A stretch of DNA of 42,744 nt from assembly GCA_017434525.1 (NCBI GenBank), contig JAFRFD010000022.1:1-42744 (forward strand), read 5' to 3'. Position numbers and translations under genes: made by a program. The notes under the pieces were generated by a model, which saw only the letters and a list, made by a program, of their open reading frames with translations, did no database searches and had not been told where the DNA came from. This document shows positions 23,018 to 31,965 of the stretch, in pieces; position 1 is the stretch's first letter; each line of letters opens with the position of its first letter. Source of the stretch: Methanobrevibacter sp. Lineage in GTDB: Archaea; Methanobacteriota; Methanobacteria; Methanobacteriales; Methanobacteriaceae.

Positions 23018-25588
23018 CTATTTATTGAAAACTGATTTTAACTTACGAGGAACATAAGTAACAAATCTGCCCACTTTGAAAGAAACAGAATTCTTAAGAT
23101 TAGAAATATCTTCCTCTTTTTTCTTTAACTCAGCATAATATCCTTCTTCATCATCCAAAGTATTCAAAAGGTTATTATATTCCTTTTCATAAATGTCATC
23201 ATTATTTATAATAGTTTTAAGTTCATTGTATTTCGCTTCATAGAATCTTCTTTCCTCTTTGGTTTTCATATATGCTTCTCTTAATGAAGTCATTTCAGAG
23301 CCTGAGAAATCTTCTAATACTAATTTTGTATCTTTATACGGTGATTTATCATAATATTTTTTATAAAGCTTTGAAAGATAACCCATGTCATATTTCCAAG
23401 GCTTTTCATGGCTGCCTAGATGAATGATAGCTGCATTTTTGTAAGATTCTATTTTGTCCTCTGGAATTAACTCCCCATAGAATATAGATAACTTCTCTCC
23501 ATTCCACCAATCATGGAACTTGTTAAGATAATTATACCTGCATGAAACGTATTTAACATTTTCTTTAAATACGGCATTTAAGGTATCCTGATCCATGAAA
23601 TGATTTTTTCCTTTCTCCCTATAGTCCAATAGCTTATTGGTCATGTTATCTCTGCGGCATTTTGATAGATTAAGCAACATCATGCCTGAATTGAAATAGT
23701 ATCTATGTTTAATGTCCAAACCTTTCATATGGTTCGGATTTCGTTCAGAAATTATGTCTTTAACCACAGCAGCATATCTCCCTTTAATGTTAGTGTTATA
23801 CAACTGTAATAAATCCTCTTGAATTAAGATGTCCCCATCCAAATATAAAACTTTACCAACGTCTTTCAGAATTTCCGGCAAGCGCAATTTAAACAGTGCT
23901 GCTGGAGACACATGCAAATCTCCATCCTTTTTAGTAAATTTTTTAGATTTCTTATCAAGATTTACATGGATAAGGTCAATCTTAAAGTTTTCATCATCCA
24001 ACATTAAGAATCTTAATTCACTCTCTTCTGCAACATCATAAACCAAAATATGAATAACATATTCAGTATATTCCTTTTTGTTTGCTTTTAATGAGGTTAG
24101 GGCCACACAAGTAGGCATGGCATAATTTTCATCAGTGATAAACGCTAAATGAACAGTTTTGTTTTTCGAATACTTGTAGATATCCTCATCAGTTTTGTTC
24201 ATGCTGCTAAAGAAATCAGAATATTTTTTATAAGTTAAATAGGAACCTGAAGTTAATAAATCATACATATTTTTAACGTGCTGATTTTTTTCATTTCCTA
24301 TTAGTTTTAATTGATAATTTGCACGCCTAATATCACTTTTATAACGTGACTTCTCTTTATTAAAATCTTTTTTCTGTTTTTCTAATTTATTTTTCAAATC
24401 TCTTTTTTCTTTTTCTAATTTATTTTTCAAATCTCTTTTTTCTTTTTCTAATTTTTTGATTTTATTATTAGGTTCTTTTAGTATGCGTTTTCTAAAATCA
24501 TTGAAATAAAATTCTTCAGGATTTTCTAAAATTAATTGCAAATCCAATTTATCTTTTTCATCGAAATCATCCCAATCAATCTCAAAATTTTCATCCGCTT
24601 TTTTAAGTTCCTCTTGAATGGAAAAAACATAATCCCATTTGAATTTGTCGCTAATTCTATTAAAAGTAAATAAAAAATTTAAGAATTTCTTTCTGGAATA
24701 CTGATATTTATACAAATCATATAAATCTGGACTTTCATCCAATTTCTCTTTGATATATTTATATTCTTCATGCATGCAATAAACTTTTCCATCATTATAA
24801 ACAGAGGAATTGGGATTATCCCTTCTATTCATATAAAATGCTTCATTATAAAAGAAGACCTTATCGGCATACATTAATGTCTGGAACCAGAAACCGTTAT
24901 CCTGATAACTTGCACCTGGAGTTTCATTATGCCTTATATTATTGGAAATTAAATACTGCCTATTATAGATTCCACTCCATGTTTGCATAACCAAATGAAA
25001 TAGCCTAGTATCCTCTTTAGGAGTTACAACAGTATTATAAACATCTTTAGCTCTTGCTGCAACCTTAATCAAGTCTTTTTTGATTTTACCTTGTTTGTCA
25101 TGTTGAAATCTATAGAAATCTGCTTTAATAAAATCCAATTTATTTAAACTAGCGATTTCATAAAGTTTTTCATACATGTCCAATTCGACAAAATCATCGG
25201 ACTCTACAATTCCAATATATTCCCCAGAGGCCATATCCATTCCTATGTTCATTGCATGTCCATATCCTGCATTATCTTTATCTATAACTTTTACTCTAGA
25301 ATCTTTATTAGCATATTTTTGGAGAATTTTTAATGAATCATCGCTAGATCCATCATTTACACAAATAATTTCTATATCTTGTAATGTTTGATTAATGCAA
25401 CTTTCTAAACACTCTGGAAGAAATTCTTCAACATTACAAACCGGAACAATAATTGAAACTTTAATAGGATTATCGGGTTTTTTGAAATTGATTAAATTAT
25501 GAATTTTAACTTTATTCATTGTTAGTAATGATGACTTATAATACTCTTTAGATGAACCTTTTTTATCAAAATATTTTAATTTATTCAA
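23018..25588 (-). CDS. Two-domain glycosyltransferase, GT2 plus GT8
   Basis: Protein of 856 residues with two catalytic domains. Residues about 43-260 are GT2 (VSIIVPVCNVEEFL at 44-57, VNDGSSD at 77-83, ESDD at 129-132). A charged coiled coil follows at about 375-430, encoded by a 33-bp tandem repeat giving KLEKEKRDLKN. Residues about 485-755 are a GT8 domain of the retaining galactosyl/glucosyltransferase type (LAFITDENYAMPTCVAL, DxD motif LDGDIL near 580, NSGMMLLNL, and IHLGSHEKPWKY with the conserved H.G..KPW). The annotated start is TTG at 25588. The frame stays open for 49 more codons upstream without ATG, GTG or TTG, so the N-terminus may be truncated. An insertion sequence starts 84 bases beyond that frame. 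It probably adds two sugars in succession. Confidence 0.8.
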   Translation of the reverse strand: MNKLKYFDKKGSSKEYYKSSLLTMNKVKIHNLINFKKPDNPIKVSIIVPVCNVEEFLPECLESCINQTLQDIEIICVNDGSSDDSLKILQKYANKDSRVKVIDKDNAGYGHAMNIGMDMASGEYIGIVESDDFVELDMYEKLYEIASLNKLDFIKADFYRFQHDKQGKIKKDLIKVAARAKDVYNTVVTPKEDTRLFHLVMQTWSGIYNRQYLISNNIRHNETPGASYQDNGFWFQTLMYADKVFFYNEAFYMNRRDNPNSSVYNDGKVYCMHEEYKYIKEKLDESPDLYDLYKYQYSRKKFLNFLFTFNRISDKFKWDYVFSIQEELKKADENFEIDWDDFDEKDKLDLQLILENPEEFYFNDFRKRILKEPNNKIKKLEKEKRDLKNKLEKEKRDLKNKLEKQKKDFNKEKSRYKSDIRRANYQLKLIGNEKNQHVKNMYDLLTSGSYLTYKKYSDFFSSMNKTDEDIYKYSKNKTVHLAFITDENYAMPTCVALTSLKANKKEYTEYVIHILVYDVAEESELRFLMLDDENFKIDLIHVNLDKKSKKFTKKDGDLHVSPAALFKLRLPEILKDVGKVLYLDGDILIQEDLLQLYNTNIKGRYAAVVKDIISERNPNHMKGLDIKHRYYFNSGMMLLNLSKCRRDNMTNKLLDYREKGKNHFMDQDTLNAVFKENVKYVSCRYNYLNKFHDWWNGEKLSIFYGELIPEDKIESYKNAAIIHLGSHEKPWKYDMGYLSKLYKKYYDKSPYKDTKLVLEDFSGSEMTSLREAYMKTKEERRFYEAKYNELKTIINNDDIYEKEYNNLLNTLDDEEGYYAELKKKEEDISNLKNSVSFKVGRFVTYVPRKLKSVFNK
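24381..24454 (-). repeat. 33-bp tandem repeat inside the GT2-GT8 gene
   Basis: Two identical 33-bp copies start at 24381 and 24414, followed by a partial copy at 24447. Being a multiple of three, each adds the 11 residues KLEKEKRDLKN to the coiled coil without breaking the frame. Copy number could vary between strains and change the spacing between the two catalytic domains. Confidence 0.85.
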
Positions 25589-25811
25589 ATGTTCATCGAT
25601 TATTTTATCGACTTGTCGTTTTCTAGAATGGATAATAATATCACCTAAATTATAATGATATGCGTAATTTTGTATTAATTTATATATTAACCTTACTATT
25701 GCAATATAACTTTTAAAATCATTATTATTTTCAGATTAATAAATTCATAATTTAGAAGTTGTATTAAAATAAGTATAATCTTAATTTTTAGAAAACAATT
25801 AAATTCAACAA

Positions 25812-25818
25812 AGAATCA
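25812..25818. repeat. Target-site duplication, left copy
   Basis: AGAATCA directly before the left end of the insertion sequence, identical to 27596-27602 after its right end. A 7-bp duplication marks the site of transposition. Confidence 0.85.
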
Positions 25819-25842
25819 GGCTGTGTCCGATTTGGTACTGAT
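25819..25842. repeat. Left terminal inverted repeat of the insertion sequence
   Basis: Twenty-four bases beginning GGCTGTGTCCG that are the exact reverse complement of 27572-27595. Confidence 0.92.
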
Positions 25843-25844
25843 GC

Positions 25845-27017
25845 TTATTTTTTGTTGATGATTACACATCGATTTATCCACCTGATGTTGTTGAGTGTTA
25901 TTCTGATGAGCAGGCCTCTGTATGTTTTGAATATCCTTTTGATTTTTCCAGGGAGTGTTATTTTGTAAAATCCTTCAATTAAATTATTTGTGCTTGGGAT
26001 TTTACGGTTTATTGTGTGTTGTATTGCTTTGTCCAGGTATTTGGATAAGTTTTTTATGAATGCTTTGATCTCTTTTGGCAAGTCATCTAATTTATCGTAT
26101 AATTCTTGGAATCGTTTTCTTGCTGTTTTTTCAGTCTTGGATTTGAAAATTAGGCTTATTTTTTTCACAAGTTTGTCGTCTCGTTTTAATTTGTTTGTGT
26201 ATTTCTTTCTTTCGGCTTTCTTTTTGCTTAATTTTTTATTTAAGTTCTTCTTTTTTTCATTATCTTTTTGTCTTTGTGTGTCGTCTTTTCGTGTTCTACC
26301 TTTTTGTCCTTTGTATTTTTCACTTATTTCTTTTATTTCTTTTTCTAATTCGGTTATTTCTGTGTTTAATTTTTTTATTCGCCTATTTATCCCATTATGT
26401 TTCTTTATTAGTTTATCCATTAGGTTTTTCATTGCATGAAAAATGCATCTTTGATGATTGAAGCCTAAATCATCAATTATTGATGCATATGCACGATATC
26501 CATCAGTTATTATTGTTTTTACTTCTAAATTTCCAAGGGATGTTTCTAAAAATAATTTTATATAATCTTTTGAAAATAAATCTCTTGGAATTATGGTATC
26601 TTCAATTATTAACTTGTTTTCTGCGTCCAATAATGTTAAACGGACGTATGGTTGGTGTTTAATCCAGAGGAATTCTTCATCATAATGAACTAACCCACTA
26701 AATTCAATTTCACCATCTATAATCTTTTCTTGAAGCTCTTTAATACTCATACTCAAATATCCATCAATCGCTTTATTAAATAAGTCATGAACTCTTTGTC
26801 TGGGAATTTTAACTCCTAAAAATAGCTCTAATATTTCACTAACTTTCTGGTTAGAAATCTGCTCAATACTTAGCAATTTAACTATTAAATCCGCTAAAAA
26901 GTTACTAAACTTACAATTTTCATCAACAAAACTATCTAAATTAGTTGTAGCAGTAATATCAAAATCATCAACTTCTTTAATATATTTCTGGACATGAACA
27001 TGATTTAAATTATCCAA
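25845..27017 (-). CDS. DDE transposase (main part)
   Basis: Protein of 390 residues with a DD(E) catalytic triad: Asp in LVHYDEEFLWI (about 113), Asp in IITDGYRAY (about 167) and Glu in NNLIEGFYK (about 350). HQRCIFHAMKNL follows the second Asp, as in many DDE enzymes. A strongly basic segment (about 205-285) full of Lys/Arg and Glu probably contacts DNA. It starts with TTG at 27017, but the frame is open for 23 codons further upstream until a TAA at about 27094 and contains no better start codon. The preceding 51-codon frame ends at 27086 within 10 bases of that TAA, so a one-base frame change would join the two into a protein of roughly 460 residues. Active if frameshifting occurs; otherwise this copy may be defective. 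Confidence 0.85.
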   Translation of the reverse strand: MDNLNHVHVQKYIKEVDDFDITATTNLDSFVDENCKFSNFLADLIVKLLSIEQISNQKVSEILELFLGVKIPRQRVHDLFNKAIDGYLSMSIKELQEKIIDGEIEFSGLVHYDEEFLWIKHQPYVRLTLLDAENKLIIEDTIIPRDLFSKDYIKLFLETSLGNLEVKTIITDGYRAYASIIDDLGFNHQRCIFHAMKNLMDKLIKKHNGINRRIKKLNTEITELEKEIKEISEKYKGQKGRTRKDDTQRQKDNEKKKNLNKKLSKKKAERKKYTNKLKRDDKLVKKISLIFKSKTEKTARKRFQELYDKLDDLPKEIKAFIKNLSKYLDKAIQHTINRKIPSTNNLIEGFYKITLPGKIKRIFKTYRGLLIRITLNNIRWINRCVIINKK

Positions 27018-27085
27018 ACATATGCTCTTGGTTCCGTTACAAACAAATTCTTCATCAAATAAGTTATTTTCTTGATTAACATTAA

Positions 27086-27241
27086 TTAAAATGATTTATC
27101 ATCATCACGGGCAATACTATCTAAAAAATAAAGTAAAACCATTGGAAAATCAAGATCAACAACACATTCACCATCACAAAAGAAAATTTTATATATCTCT
27201 TCAGTATTAAATAATACTGGAGAGTTTGTTTTAGAGGTCAT
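27086..27241 (-). pseudogene. Probable displaced N-terminal part of the transposase
   Basis: Fifty-one codons from the ATG at 27241, starting MTSKTNSPVLFNTEEIYKIF and ending DSIARDDDKSF. It is in the same direction as the transposase, inside the same insertion sequence, and stops just where the transposase frame opens. I read it as the N-terminus of the transposase, separated by a natural frameshift mutation or a programmed frameshift. GGAGAG lies 13 bases before the ATG. A separate small regulatory protein remains possible. Confidence 0.5.
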
Positions 27242-27571
27242 AAATAAACATATCTCTCCAATTAATATATAACTCTTTTTAAATAATTTTACACTAGAAA
27301 CAAACCTCAAAAAATACTCTAATTATATGTACATCAAACATATGATTAAATATAATAAATTAAAGTAACATCAACAAGATTCAAAATAAAACAAATAAAA
27401 ATAAATGAAATTCAACAAACCTTCAATTTAATGCACCACAAAATCAATAAAACAACACCAAAACCAACCAATAAAAAAATCAAATTCAAAAAATTATCAA
27501 AAATCATCGAAATGAAATTTCAACTGTAAACAGAGAAAAATAAGAAAAAATCATACATTAAAAATTAAAAA

Positions 27572-27595
27572 ATCAGTACCAAATCGGACACAGCC
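27572..27595. repeat. Right terminal inverted repeat of the insertion sequence
   Basis: Twenty-four bases ending CGGACACAGCC, exact reverse complement of 25819-25842. Confidence 0.92.
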
Positions 27596-27602
27596 AGAAT
27601 CA
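27596..27602. repeat. Target-site duplication, right copy
   Basis: AGAATCA directly after the right end of the insertion sequence; matches 25812-25818. Confidence 0.85.
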
Positions 27603-28012
27603 CTAAATTTATGCTCTTTCAAACTTAAGTGATTTGAAAGAGTCTAAAAATCAAAATCTAATTAAAAAAATAACATAACTTCATATCCAATATGAATTAA
27701 AACATTTCACCTGGAATATAGTGAATTTTTAGGAAATGGCACAGCACCATAATTATTAAATATTAAAAATATTATAATTTATTAATAATAAAATGTATGA
27801 TAAGATTTTTTGGTTAATATAATTTTAGGTCATCATATAATGCAAACTATTCCAATAAGTTTGAAATAGTTTTAACACAAGAATTAATTTAAATAATTTA
27901 ATGCAAAAATCAGTTATTATACCTTTTTGAATATAAAGGTTTTTCTCGTGATGGATTCATAACGATTAAAGTAAATCAGTTTGATAAATTAAAAAAAAGG
28001 AATTGGTTATCT
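27603..28012. other. Intergenic region, 410 bp, with a long hairpin
   Basis: No gene is visible. A perfect 10-bp stem, CTCTTTCAAA at 27614-27623 with TTTGAAAGAG at 27633-27642, encloses a nine-base loop. The promoter of the GT10 gene must lie between here and 28013; an AAAGGAATTGG site precedes that gene. Confidence 0.5.
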
Positions 28013-29605
28013 ATGCAAATGCAAGACATGTTAACTCAAGATATAAGGGACAAAGTTGAAAAGTTGAATTCAGAAATAAATTATCTATCTAACGATATTG
28101 AGTTATTGGCCCTAGAAAACAAAAGATTAAAACATGAAAATGAACTTTTGATTAAAAAATATGAAGAATTAAGTGAAGAACAAACAGATAATTATTCTAA
28201 GGATTTATTAGATTCTTTAAAAGTTGTCGAAATGGGTTCATCAAAAGTTTCAATTCCACAGGGTTATAAAATTAATAGTACATCTACTAATGGTGTGTTA
28301 TTTTATAATAACAAAACACATATAGGTATATTTGAAGTTCCAGATGGAAGTTCATTTGATAGAAAAGTTAAAGAATGGGATAATAAGTATAATAATATTA
28401 AAACAAAAACCTACAATATTTATAACATAACTTTAAAATCAGTAACTGCAATAAATGAAGAAAATATTGAAATAAAAGAAACATATTTTGAAAAAAATGG
28501 AACAAAATATCATATCTTTGAAAAAGGTGTTAAAGATAAAATAGCTTTCAATATACTAGTGGATTCAATAATGTTTAACAAACAATCATTCATTGATAAA
28601 ATCAAAAAAGTTCCTCAATTATCCGCTACTTCATTTGGATATTCAACTAAAGATGGTAAAATTAAATATCATAACTGGAGATTATTATCTATAAGAGGTT
28701 CTAGACCAACTGTTGAACAGCGTACACTAATGGAAGATATTGATGGTTACTGTGAACGAATTTGGTTTACAAAGTATCTTAAACATAAATTTCCAGATGA
28801 AGATTTTAAAATAAATTTTTTTGGTGCTTATGAAACTCACCACACAATTAAATGGCCCATGGATGGAAAAAAGGTTTTTTACACCGCTGAAAATTTAAAC
28901 TATCCTCCTTATTTAGACATGAAAAAAAACTGTGATACTTATGCTCTTGATTATGTTGATTTATCCATGGGATATGATTTAATTAATAATAAAAAGTATC
29001 TTAGATTTCCTTATTGGGCATGGGCTCATTTCTCTCCAGAAGTAACTGAAGAAGAAATAGAAAATAAAATAGACACTTGGAACTCAATAAATTATAAAAA
29101 AACACGAGATGTAGTTAATGTTTCTTCTCATGACCGAGGAAATACTCGAAAAAAAATTTCTGATGATATTGAAAAAATTGTGGAAATAACTTATGGAGGA
29201 AGATGGAGAAATAACACTGACGAACTATGGACAAAATATAATAATAATAAAAAAGAATTTATGAACCCATTTAAATTCAATTTATGTGCCGAAAATCTTG
29301 TAGATGATGGGTATGTTACTGAAAAAATTTTTGATTCTATTAACTCAGCATGTATACCGTTATATGTTGGAGGAGGAAATTATTTAGAACCTAAAATATT
29401 AAATCAAGATGCTATTTTGCGCTGGTTTATGGAAGATACAACTGATAATAAAGATACACTAGAATTATTTAAAAATGTTTACTCTGATGAAAAAACTTAC
29501 AATGAATTTAAAGATCAAAATAGATTACTGGATTCAAGTAAAAAAGTTATAATTAAGATGTTTGCAAAATTAGAAAAACATTTTGAACGAATAATTTATG
29601 AATAA
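28013..29605 (+). CDS. GT10 (fucosyltransferase family) glycosyltransferase with N-terminal coiled coil and accessory domain
   Basis: Protein of 530 residues with three parts. Residues 10-56 form a coiled coil with heptad-like Leu/Ile spacing. Residues about 75-190 (from GSSKVSIPQGY to ILVDSIMF) form a small alpha/beta domain resembling the outer part of the protein at 41989. Residues about 215-515 are a family 10 glycosyltransferase: KINFFGAYETHH near 266, then the signature KFNLCAENLVDDGYVTEKIF at 421-440 followed by DSINSACIPLYVG. GT10 enzymes transfer L-fucose from GDP-fucose in alpha-1,3/1,4 linkage. With gmd, the reductase and a ColD-type gene just downstream, the donor may be GDP-L-fucose or GDP-L-colitose. 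No membrane helix is present. A degraded copy of its 3' end follows. Confidence 0.83.
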   Translation: MQMQDMLTQDIRDKVEKLNSEINYLSNDIELLALENKRLKHENELLIKKYEELSEEQTDNYSKDLLDSLKVVEMGSSKVSIPQGYKINSTSTNGVLFYNNKTHIGIFEVPDGSSFDRKVKEWDNKYNNIKTKTYNIYNITLKSVTAINEENIEIKETYFEKNGTKYHIFEKGVKDKIAFNILVDSIMFNKQSFIDKIKKVPQLSATSFGYSTKDGKIKYHNWRLLSIRGSRPTVEQRTLMEDIDGYCERIWFTKYLKHKFPDEDFKINFFGAYETHHTIKWPMDGKKVFYTAENLNYPPYLDMKKNCDTYALDYVDLSMGYDLINNKKYLRFPYWAWAHFSPEVTEEEIENKIDTWNSINYKKTRDVVNVSSHDRGNTRKKISDDIEKIVEITYGGRWRNNTDELWTKYNNNKKEFMNPFKFNLCAENLVDDGYVTEKIFDSINSACIPLYVGGGNYLEPKILNQDAILRWFMEDTTDNKDTLELFKNVYSDEKTYNEFKDQNRLLDSSKKVIIKMFAKLEKHFERIIYE

Positions 29606-29623
29606 AATACAATTTACTAAAAA

Positions 29624-29944
29624 ATTTAAATTCAATAGCCTAGAATGTCTTTGATGATGCATAGGTTACTGAAAAAATTTTGATAGAGTATATGCAAATT
29701 ATATCCATTTATATACTGAGGAGGCAATTATTTAAACCCTAAAGTTTTAAATCTAAAATTTAATAATAAGATATTCAGATGATATGTCTACAGACAATTC
29801 AGATACTATCAAATTATTTAAAAATTTATTAACTGATGAAAAATCGTACTATGACTTTTTAAAGAGAAAACACTCTTATTAAATTCAAGGAAAAAATACA
29901 TTGTAAATCTTGAAAAAACGTTTGAACGATTAATTTATAATTTA
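29624..29944 (+). pseudogene. Decayed duplicate of the GT10 3' end
   Basis: About 320 bases that repeat, with many substitutions and small deletions, the last 340 bases of the GT10 gene (29264-29605). Shared blocks include TTTAAATTCAAT, GGTTACTGAAAAAATTTT, AAATTATTTAAAAAT and TTTGAACGA.TAATTTAT. Translated in pieces it still gives [27 protein letters not shown] and [10 protein letters not shown], parallel to the intact protein, but stops and frameshifts interrupt it. It lacks the 5' part of the gene. It is therefore a non-functional remnant of a second GT10 gene or of a partial tandem duplication. Confidence 0.85.
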
Positions 29945-29956
29945 ATAGGTGAAATA

Positions 29957-31006
29957 ATGAAAAAAGCATTAATTACTGGAATTACTGGTCAAGATGGTTC
30001 TTATTTGGCAGAATTTTTATTAAATAAAGGTTATGAAGTTCATGGCATTATGCGCCGTAGTTCTTCATTTAATACAGGTCGAATTGAACACTTATATATG
30101 GAAAAATATGTTGAAGATATGCATAATGCAAAAAATTTTTATTTGCATTACGGGGATATTACTGATTCTACAAATATCATTGCATTAATACAAAAAATTA
30201 ATCCTGATGAAATTTATAATTTAGCAGCACAGTCTCATGTTAAAGTATCATTTGATATTCCAGAGTATACTGCAAATGTTGATGCATTAGGAACATTACG
30301 TATTCTTGAAGCAGTACATTTATTAGGATTGAAAACAAAAATTTATCAAGCTTCAACTTCTGAATTATACGGTTTAGTTCAAGAGGTTCCACAAAGTGAA
30401 ACAACCCCATTTTATCCTAGAAGCCCTTATGGTGTTGCAAAATTATATGGTTTCTGGATAACAAAAAATTATCGTGAAGCTTACGATATTTTTGCATCAA
30501 ATGGTGTTCTTTTCAATCACGAATCTCCAAGAAGAGGAGAAACATTTGTTACTCGTAAAATTACTCTTGCAGCCGCTAGGATAAAATTAGGTAAGCAAAA
30601 AAAGTTATATCTAGGAAACCTCAATGCTAAAAGAGATTGGGGGCATGCTAAAGATTATGTTGAATGTATGTGGCTAATATTGCAACATGATGAACCTGAT
30701 GATTTTGTGATTGCAACTGGTGAAATGCATACTGTTAGAGAATTTTGTGATTTAGCATTTAAAGAAGTTGGAATAAATCTTCGTTGGGAAGGCGAAGGAA
30801 TTGATGAAAAAGGAATCGATGAAGATACAGGCAACATTTTAATCGAAGTTGACCCACAGTATTTCCGACCTACTGAAGTTGATCAATTGTTAGGTGACCC
30901 CACTAAAGCAATTGAAAAATTAGGTTGGAATCCAACACAAACACCATTTAAAACATTGGTTAAAGAAATGGTTCGAGAAGACTTAAAATTAGTAAAAAAT
31001 GAGTAA
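29957..31006 (+). CDS. gmd: GDP-mannose 4,6-dehydratase
   Basis: Short-chain dehydrogenase-type enzyme of 349 residues that converts GDP-D-mannose into GDP-4-keto-6-deoxy-D-mannose. The Rossmann start [12 protein letters not shown] at 8-19, the [13 protein letters not shown] segment at 35-47, STSELYG at 133-139, the catalytic Tyr158-x3-Lys162 ([10 protein letters not shown]) and [16 protein letters not shown] (about 192-207) are all in place. RBS AGGTGA precedes the ATG by five bases and lies at the end of the GT10 remnant. It is the first gene of a four-gene operon with the reductase (8-base overlap), the ColD-like dehydratase and the pyrophosphorylase, all plus strand. Its product is the branch point to fucose, colitose and other 6-deoxy sugars. 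Confidence 0.95.
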   Translation: MKKALITGITGQDGSYLAEFLLNKGYEVHGIMRRSSSFNTGRIEHLYMEKYVEDMHNAKNFYLHYGDITDSTNIIALIQKINPDEIYNLAAQSHVKVSFDIPEYTANVDALGTLRILEAVHLLGLKTKIYQASTSELYGLVQEVPQSETTPFYPRSPYGVAKLYGFWITKNYREAYDIFASNGVLFNHESPRRGETFVTRKITLAAARIKLGKQKKLYLGNLNAKRDWGHAKDYVECMWLILQHDEPDDFVIATGEMHTVREFCDLAFKEVGINLRWEGEGIDEKGIDEDTGNILIEVDPQYFRPTEVDQLLGDPTKAIEKLGWNPTQTPFKTLVKEMVREDLKLVKNE

Positions 31007-31961
31007 AATTAATGGTAATATGATAGATTTAGATAGTAAAATTTATGTTGCAGGACATAATGGAATGGTTGGTTCCGCTATTGCTCGTGCATTAGAAAAA
31101 AAAGGGTTTGATAATCTCATTTTCAGAACACACAATGAACTTGATTTAATGGTTCAAAAGGATGTTGAACAATTCTTTGAAAAAGAAAAACCTGATATTG
31201 TTTTTCTTGCAGCTGCAAAAGTTGGAGGAATTAGTGCAAATATTGCAAATCCAGTGGGATTTTTAATGGACAATATCATTATTCAACACAATGTTATAAA
31301 ATCTGCCTTTGATTCAGATGTAGAAAAACTAATCTTTTTGGGCAGTTCTTGCATATACCCTACAAAAGCACAGCAACCCCTAAAAGAAGAATACTTGCTT
31401 ACTGGCCCATTGGAACCTACCAATGAAGGATATGCATTATCAAAAATAGTTGGCTTGAAAGCATGTGAATATTACAATAAACAGTATGGCACTAACTATA
31501 TCGGAGTCATGCCCCCTAATTTGTATGGGATTAATGATAATTTTGATTTGAAAACTGCACATGTTGTTGCTTCTTTAATTAAAAAAATGCATCTTGCTAA
31601 AATAAATGATGAACCTCAAGTTGAAATATGGGGAAGTGGAAACCAACACAGAGAATTAATGTTTGTTGATGATATGGCTGATGCAACATTATTCGCGGCT
31701 GAAAATTATCATGGAAATTCATTTATTAATATTGGTGTTGGTGTTGATTATACTATACGTGAACTTAGTGAAACAATACAGAATGTTGTAGGTTATGAAG
31801 GTGAACTTTTCTTCGATACAACCAAACCTGATGGAATGTTTAGGAAATTATTGGATGTTTCTAATTTTAATGAATTGGGTTGGAAATCTAAAGTTTCACT
31901 TGAAGAAGGTTTAAAATTAACTTATGATTGGTTTTTAGAAAATGAATGTAAGGAGGATTAA
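30999..31961 (+). CDS. fcl: GDP-4-keto-6-deoxymannose epimerase/reductase (Fcl or ColC)
   Basis: Protein of 320 residues of the GMER family. GHNGMVGSA at 19-27 binds NADP(H); SSC at 116-118, Tyr145-x3-Lys149 and His188 are the catalytic residues of the epimerase/reductase, all present. The family includes Fcl (GDP-L-fucose synthase) and ColC (GDP-L-colitose synthase), which share this architecture and cannot be told apart by motifs. With a ColD-type gene directly downstream, ColC is equally or more likely. The chosen ATG overlaps the gmd stop by 8 bases, suggesting coupled translation; an ATG at 31020 giving [12 protein letters not shown] is a good alternative closer to the family's usual N-terminus. 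Confidence 0.88.
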   Translation: MSKINGNMIDLDSKIYVAGHNGMVGSAIARALEKKGFDNLIFRTHNELDLMVQKDVEQFFEKEKPDIVFLAAAKVGGISANIANPVGFLMDNIIIQHNVIKSAFDSDVEKLIFLGSSCIYPTKAQQPLKEEYLLTGPLEPTNEGYALSKIVGLKACEYYNKQYGTNYIGVMPPNLYGINDNFDLKTAHVVASLIKKMHLAKINDEPQVEIWGSGNQHRELMFVDDMADATLFAAENYHGNSFINIGVGVDYTIRELSETIQNVVGYEGELFFDTTKPDGMFRKLLDVSNFNELGWKSKVSLEEGLKLTYDWFLENECKED

Positions 31962-31965
31962 TTTT

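Larger units (their letters stand above)
25819..27595 (-). mobile_element. Insertion sequence, 1777 bp, with DDE transposase
   Basis: The element is bounded by perfect 24-bp terminal inverted repeats (25819-25842 and 27572-27595, outer bases GGCTGTGTCCG) and flanked by a 7-bp direct duplication, AGAATCA. It carries a minus-strand transposase (25845-27017) and, before it, a short frame (27086-27241) that probably is the displaced N-terminus of the same protein. About 330 bases at the 5' side are non-coding. Perfect ends and duplication suggest a recent insertion. It sits between the minus-strand GT2-GT8 gene and the plus-strand GT10 gene, in what was their shared upstream region. The family is not certain; the ends and size resemble archaeal ISNCY/ISM1-like or IS1595-like elements only loosely. 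Confidence 0.9.

Noticed and set aside
25990..26439. 149-codon plus-strand frame opposite the transposase
   Set aside because: It is the complement of a Lys-rich coding stretch, giving a Phe/Leu/Ser-rich string with no family resemblance; the transposase on the other strand has its catalytic motifs.
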